From JAJPHF01 sp035293805 (GTDB taxonomy: Bacteria; Chloroflexota; UBA6077; JAJPHF01), in assembly GCA_035293805.1 (NCBI GenBank), contig DATGMD010000001.1, forward strand, positions 1-64,000: a DNA stretch of 64,000 nt. The letters are read 5' to 3'. Under the pieces are notes generated by a model. The model worked only from the letters and a program-made list of their open reading frames with translations, was not told where the DNA came from and searched no databases. The translations under genes and the position numbers were made by a program. Position 1 is the stretch's first letter, and every line of letters starts with the position of its first letter. Below are positions 60,426-64,000 of the stretch, piece after piece.

Positions 60426-61375
60426 GCCAGCACCCGTGCCCCATTCGTCGCCGCGGCCACGACCAGGGATCGTCCCGCGACGCCAGTTTCTTGCGCGGTC
60501 GTGGCGAAGGCGGCGGCCACCGCGTCGGCCGCCGCCGCGACCTCGACGAGCGCGAGCAGCGTCGGGCCCGCGCCGCTCAAGAACGCGCCTAGCGCGCCGG
60601 CCTGCAGCGCGGCTGCAAAAAAGGCCGGCATGGCCGGGAACAGCGCGCTGCGCGCCGGCTGGTGCAGTCGATCACGGGTCGCCTCGCGCAACAGCGCGTA
60701 GTCCCCGCTGGTGAGCGCGGCGACGAGCAGTGCGGCGCGGCCGAGGTTGTAGACAGCATCGCCCAACGGTAGGGAAGCGGGCAGGAGCGCGCGCGCCGCG
60801 GCCGTCGACAGCGGGAAGTCCGGCACGAAGAGCACGGCCTGGAGCGGACGCTCGAGCCGCACGACCGCTTGGACGGGCCCGCGCTCACCGGCCACGCACA
60901 CGCGCACCCCGCCCAGCAAAGCGGGGGTGACGTTGTCGGGGTGGCCCTCGATCTCGACCGCGAGGTCCAGCAGCTGCGGCACGTTCAACGCGTCGCCGTG
61001 CAGCCGATTGCCGACGAGCAGGCCGGCGACGATGGCCGCGCTGCTGCTGCCCAGCCCGCGCGCTAGGGGGATGCCGTTCTCGCAGCGAAGCCGGACGGGC
61101 GGCGGGCGCGTGCCGAGGCGCTCGGCGACGCGGGCGAGCGCCCGGTACACCAGGTTCTCTGGGCCGGGGGCCAGCTCGCCGGCGCCCTCCCCGACCACCT
61201 CGATGGACAGCTCGGCGCTCGGCTCGACGTACACGGTGTTCGACAGCCCGAGCGCCATGCCGAGCGCGTCGAAGCCGGGACCGAGGTTCGCGCTGGTGGC
61301 AGGAACCTGCACGGCGAAGGAGTGCTGAGCGCCGCGTGCTGGGTGCTGAGTCATGGTGGGAGCGGCCTCGGCCAT
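60422..61375 (-). CDS. thrB: Homoserine kinase
   Basis: A 317-residue GHMP kinase that phosphorylates homoserine. Motifs: PATSANLGPGFDALGMAL, the ATP-binding IPLARGLGSSSAAIVAGLL, and GAFLSGAGPTLLALV near the C-terminus. Start ATG 61375 shares one base with the thrC stop (TGATG); an ATG at 61354 is possible. Confidence 0.95.
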   Translation of the reverse strand: MAEAAPTMTQHPARGAQHSFAVQVPATSANLGPGFDALGMALGLSNTVYVEPSAELSIEVVGEGAGELAPGPENLVYRALARVAERLGTRPPPVRLRCENGIPLARGLGSSSAAIVAGLLVGNRLHGDALNVPQLLDLAVEIEGHPDNVTPALLGGVRVCVAGERGPVQAVVRLERPLQAVLFVPDFPLSTAAARALLPASLPLGDAVYNLGRAALLVAALTSGDYALLREATRDRLHQPARSALFPAMPAFFAAALQAGALGAFLSGAGPTLLALVEVAAAADAVAAAFATTAQETGVAGRSLVVAAATNGARVLA

Positions 61376-62460
61376 CAGGGAGCGCCCAGCGGCGCGCCGT
61401 CCTGCCAGCCGAGCGCCGCCTCGACCGCGGCCACGGCCGGCGCAACCTCCAGCACGTCCGCGGCCATCTTCAGCGCGCGGTCAGGATCCTTCAGGCCGCT
61501 GCCGGTGAGCACGCACACGATGGTCTGGCCGCGCAGGTCGAGCCTGCCCTGGGCCACGAGCTTGCGGAGGCCGGCGACGGACGCGGCCGAGGCCGGCTCG
61601 CAGAAGATGCCCTCGCCGTGGGCTAGGAGAGCGTAAGCATCCAGGATCTCGTCGTCGGTGACGCAGTCGATCAGCCCGGCCGACTCATCACGCGCGCGGA
61701 CCGCGTTCGCCCAATTCGCGGGATTGCCGATGCGGATCGCGGTGGCGACGGTTTCCGGCGCGCGGACGATCTCGCCGCGCACGATCGGCGCGGCGCCGGC
61801 CGCCTCGAAGCCGAGCATCCGCGGCAGGCGGGTGGTGCGGCCGGCGGCGTGGTACTCCGTGAAGCCGCGCCAGTAGGCGGAGATGTTGCCCGCGTTACCC
61901 ACGGGGATCGCCAGGATGTCTGGCGCGTCGCCGAGCACGTCACAGACCTCGAAGGCGGCCGTCTTTTGCCCTTCCAGCCGGAAGGGATTGATCGAGTTCA
62001 CGATGGTGAGCGGGTGGCGCTCGGCCAGCGCGCGGACGACCTCGAGCGCCTGGTCGAAGTTGCCGTCGACCACGACAACGCGGGCGCCGTAGATCATAGC
62101 CTGCGCGAGCTTGCCCAAGGCGACGTAACTGGCGGGCACCAGGACGATGGCCGGCAGGTGCGCGCGGGCCGCGTAGGCGGCGGCGGAGGCGGAGGTGTTG
62201 CCGGTGGACGCGCAGAGGACGGCCCGACAGCCGGCTTCCACGGCCTTGGCCATCGCCAGCACCATGCCGCGATCCTTGAAGGACCCGGTCGGGTTGCAGC
62301 CCTCCAGCTTGAAGTGCAGGGAGGCGCAGCCTAGCTCGTCCACGAGCCGCGTCGAGGCGACGAGCGGGGTGTCGCCCTCGCCGAGACTGAACAGCGGCGT
62401 CGCCGGCGTCAGCGGCAGGAACTCGCCGTAGCGCCGTAGGATTCCCAGGTGGGGTTGCAC
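61375..62460 (-). CDS. thrC: Threonine synthase
   Basis: A 361-residue PLP enzyme that converts phosphohomoserine to threonine. The PLP lysine is in NPTGSFKDRGM; further marks are LCASTGNTSASAAAYAA and PVGNAGNISAYWRGF. The GTG start at 62460 overlaps the hom stop by one base. Confidence 0.95.
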   Translation of the reverse strand: MQPHLGILRRYGEFLPLTPATPLFSLGEGDTPLVASTRLVDELGCASLHFKLEGCNPTGSFKDRGMVLAMAKAVEAGCRAVLCASTGNTSASAAAYAARAHLPAIVLVPASYVALGKLAQAMIYGARVVVVDGNFDQALEVVRALAERHPLTIVNSINPFRLEGQKTAAFEVCDVLGDAPDILAIPVGNAGNISAYWRGFTEYHAAGRTTRLPRMLGFEAAGAAPIVRGEIVRAPETVATAIRIGNPANWANAVRARDESAGLIDCVTDDEILDAYALLAHGEGIFCEPASAASVAGLRKLVAQGRLDLRGQTIVCVLTGSGLKDPDRALKMAADVLEVAPAVAAVEAALGWQDGAPLGAP

Positions 62461-63791
62461 TAGCCCTCCACGCGGATGAGGCTGCCGATGCGGGCCACCG
62501 TCGGCAGCTCGGCGATGAGCGCCACCGCGCGCTGCATGGCCGCCTCGTGCGCGCGGTGGGTCATAAGCACGATCTCGGCGTGGCGGAGGTCGCTCGCCGC
62601 GTCCACGACCACGTCCTCTTTCTGGATCACGGAAGCGAGGGAGATCTCGTGCTCGCCCAGGACGTGAGTGATCTGGGCGATCACGCCTGGGCGGTCGGCG
62701 GCGATCAGCCGCAGATAGTAGCGGGTCCAGACGTCCTGCATCGGCAGCACGCGGCGCGCCTCGTCGAGCGGCGGGAGCAGCCGCGTGAGCGGGCTGGCGG
62801 CGCGCGCCTCGCCGCCCAGGCGCCCGGCGTGCAGGCGCTGGGCGATGTCGATGACGTCGGCGACCACGGCGCTGGAGGTGGGGCCGGCGCCCGCGCCCCG
62901 GCCGTAGAACAGCACTCGGCCGACCAGGTCGCCCTCGACGCTGACCGCGTTGTAGACGCCGTCCACGTTGGCGAGCAGCGCGTCGGCGGGCAGGAACGCC
63001 GGATGCACTCGCAGCTCCAGGCCGCGCTCGGTGGCCCGGCCGATGGCGAGCAGCTTGATCGCGTAGCCCAGCTCGCGGGCGTAGCGGAAGTCGGCGGCCG
63101 CCAGGCGCGCGATGCCCTCGGCGTAGACATCGGCGGGCCGCATGCGGGCGTGGAACGCGAGGGTGGCCAGAATGGTCAGCTTGTAGGCGGCGTCGATGCC
63201 ATCCACGTCGTTACGAGGGTCGGCCTCGGCATAGCCGAGGGCCTGCGCCTCGGCCAGCGCGGTCTCGTAGTCGACGCCCTCACGCGCCATTTTGGTCAGG
63301 ATGTAGTTGGTGGTGCCGTTGATGATCGCGGTGACTTCCTGGAGGTCGTTGGCGAGCAGATCGAGGCGGAAGGCGCCGATCACCGGGATGCCGCCGCCGA
63401 CGCTGGCCTCGAACGCCACGTCGACCCCGCGCGCCGCGGCGGACTCCAGAATCTCGGGACCGTACTTGGCCATGACTTCCTTGTTGGCCGTCACGACGTG
63501 CTTGCCCCGCTCGATGGCCGCCAGGATATACTGATGGGCGGGCTGCTCGCCGCCCAGCACCTCGACGACGACCTCGATCGCGGGATCATCGAGGACGGCC
63601 GCGGGGTTGGTGGTCAGGAGCGCGGGCGCCAGCGCCCGCGGCTTGTCAGGAGTGCGGACCAATGCGCGTTGCAGCACAACGGGGCGGCCCACTCGACGAG
63701 CGATGCTGTCCGCCTTGGTGAGGAGCGCCTGGGCGACTCCGGACCCCACGATCCCGAGCCCCAGCATTCCCACGCCGATCGCGCCCTGCAT
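62460..63791 (-). CDS. hom: Homoserine dehydrogenase
   Basis: A 443-residue NAD(P)-dependent enzyme. The Rossmann motif GLGIVGSGVAQALL is at the N-terminus; the catalytic region shows ANKEVMAKYG, FEASVGGGIPVIGAF and the loop AEADPRNDVDGIDAAYKL. The last 80 residues form an ACT domain (YYLRLIAADRPGVIAQIT) for threonine feedback. It is the first gene of the operon. ATG 63791 follows GAGACAAGGC. Confidence 0.96.
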   Translation of the reverse strand: MQGAIGVGMLGLGIVGSGVAQALLTKADSIARRVGRPVVLQRALVRTPDKPRALAPALLTTNPAAVLDDPAIEVVVEVLGGEQPAHQYILAAIERGKHVVTANKEVMAKYGPEILESAAARGVDVAFEASVGGGIPVIGAFRLDLLANDLQEVTAIINGTTNYILTKMAREGVDYETALAEAQALGYAEADPRNDVDGIDAAYKLTILATLAFHARMRPADVYAEGIARLAAADFRYARELGYAIKLLAIGRATERGLELRVHPAFLPADALLANVDGVYNAVSVEGDLVGRVLFYGRGAGAGPTSSAVVADVIDIAQRLHAGRLGGEARAASPLTRLLPPLDEARRVLPMQDVWTRYYLRLIAADRPGVIAQITHVLGEHEISLASVIQKEDVVVDAASDLRHAEIVLMTHRAHEAAMQRAVALIAELPTVARIGSLIRVEG

Positions 63792-63946
63792 GCCTTGTCT
63801 CGCATCTCCGGTTGATCGAGCTGCCGTCGGATGGACCGACCCGAGGGAGCGGCCGCTCGCACAGCGCGCGTGCGGGTGGCCTGGGCCGGTCCGCGCCGCG
63901 TGCGCTAGCCCGGGCGTGCACGCGCGAGTAGCGGGCAGGACACGCT

Positions 63947-63952
63947 ATTATA
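63947..63952 (-). promoter_or_regulatory. Consensus -10 box before the hom-thrC-thrB-lysC operon
   Basis: On the minus strand TATAAT (63947-63952) lies 155 bp before the hom start. The sequence 17 bp upstream, CTGGCC, is a poor -35. The leader of about 150 nt is GC-rich; no recognisable attenuator peptide or riboswitch was seen. The last 50 bases of the window show no gene. Confidence 0.4.
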
Positions 63953-64000
63953 GCCAGCGGAACGAGGGCGGGCCAGCGGGCGCCGGGGGGCCGGTGGTCC

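Noticed and set aside
63792..63946. Threonine/isoleucine attenuator leader before hom
   Set aside because: The leader region was read on the minus strand and no short frame rich in Thr/Ile codons with terminator pairs was seen.

Overview
The window is a GC-rich bacterial chromosome segment, most likely from a Chloroflexota (Chloroflexi) species; the class cannot be fixed from this stretch. The reasons are an alternative complex III (ACIII) operon joined head-to-tail to a caa3-type cytochrome oxidase, a gene for a DUF2905 membrane protein overlapping queA, many orphan NitT/TauT-type substrate-binding lipoproteins, and frequent GTG starts. TGA is an ordinary stop codon throughout. No rRNA, phage, transposase or CRISPR array was found. 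Two tRNA genes, tRNA-Ser(GGA) and tRNA-Leu(TAA), are present.

Layout. 0.4-1.5 kb: a lone NitT/TauT-type permease. 1.6-5.6 kb: tRNA-Ser, a peptide/nickel-type importer (binding protein, DppB, DppC; no ATPase gene), tRNA-Leu. 5.7-8.0 kb: an endonuclease/phosphatase-fold membrane protein, a cupredoxin and two small membrane proteins. 8.0-19.8 kb, all on the minus strand: coxB-coxA-coxC-small membrane protein-actA-actB1-actB2-two NrfD-like subunits-actD-actE. Together these carry electrons from quinol through ACIII and cytochrome c to oxygen. A phased direct-repeat array precedes coxB. 20.2-25.0 kb: an unusual response regulator, Mrp/ApbC ATPase, prepilin peptidase, a lipoprotein and a DUF1015 protein. 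25.3-31.8 kb: an RpoD-type sigma factor, an FmdB zinc ribbon with a tiny membrane peptide, a PdtaS/PdtaR-type kinase and ANTAR regulator pair, an orphan binding lipoprotein and a 1-Cys peroxiredoxin.

32-42.5 kb: a double ferritin-like protein, a thiamine-diphosphate enzyme, queA with DUF2905, tgt, a PPi-type phosphofructokinase coupled to a receiver-only protein, a LmbE-like deacetylase, a dihydroxyphthalate-decarboxylase-like binding protein and a luciferase-like oxidoreductase. 42.5-43.8 kb: a gene-free stretch full of repeats and inverted repeats. 43.8-49.7 kb: two orphan binding lipoproteins around an amidohydrolase, then cbiG and cobJ. 49.7-54.1 kb: secreted proteins, including a cytochrome c followed by two TolB-like propellers, and a DedA protein. 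54.4-58.5 kb: a PaaA-like di-iron protein with an overlapping ferredoxin, another orphan binding lipoprotein, an Asp-box propeller and a secreted protein. 58.6-63.8 kb: a lipoprotein and the overlapping hom-thrC-thrB-lysC operon for threonine synthesis.

The most notable observations are an in-frame TGA inside the Tat leader of ActB1, the phased TCAGG repeats before the caa3/ACIII operon, a response regulator whose output region looks like a HisKA domain with its histidine replaced, the di-iron/ferredoxin pair lacking other Paa subunits, and the repeat-rich intergenic region at 42.5-43.8 kb.
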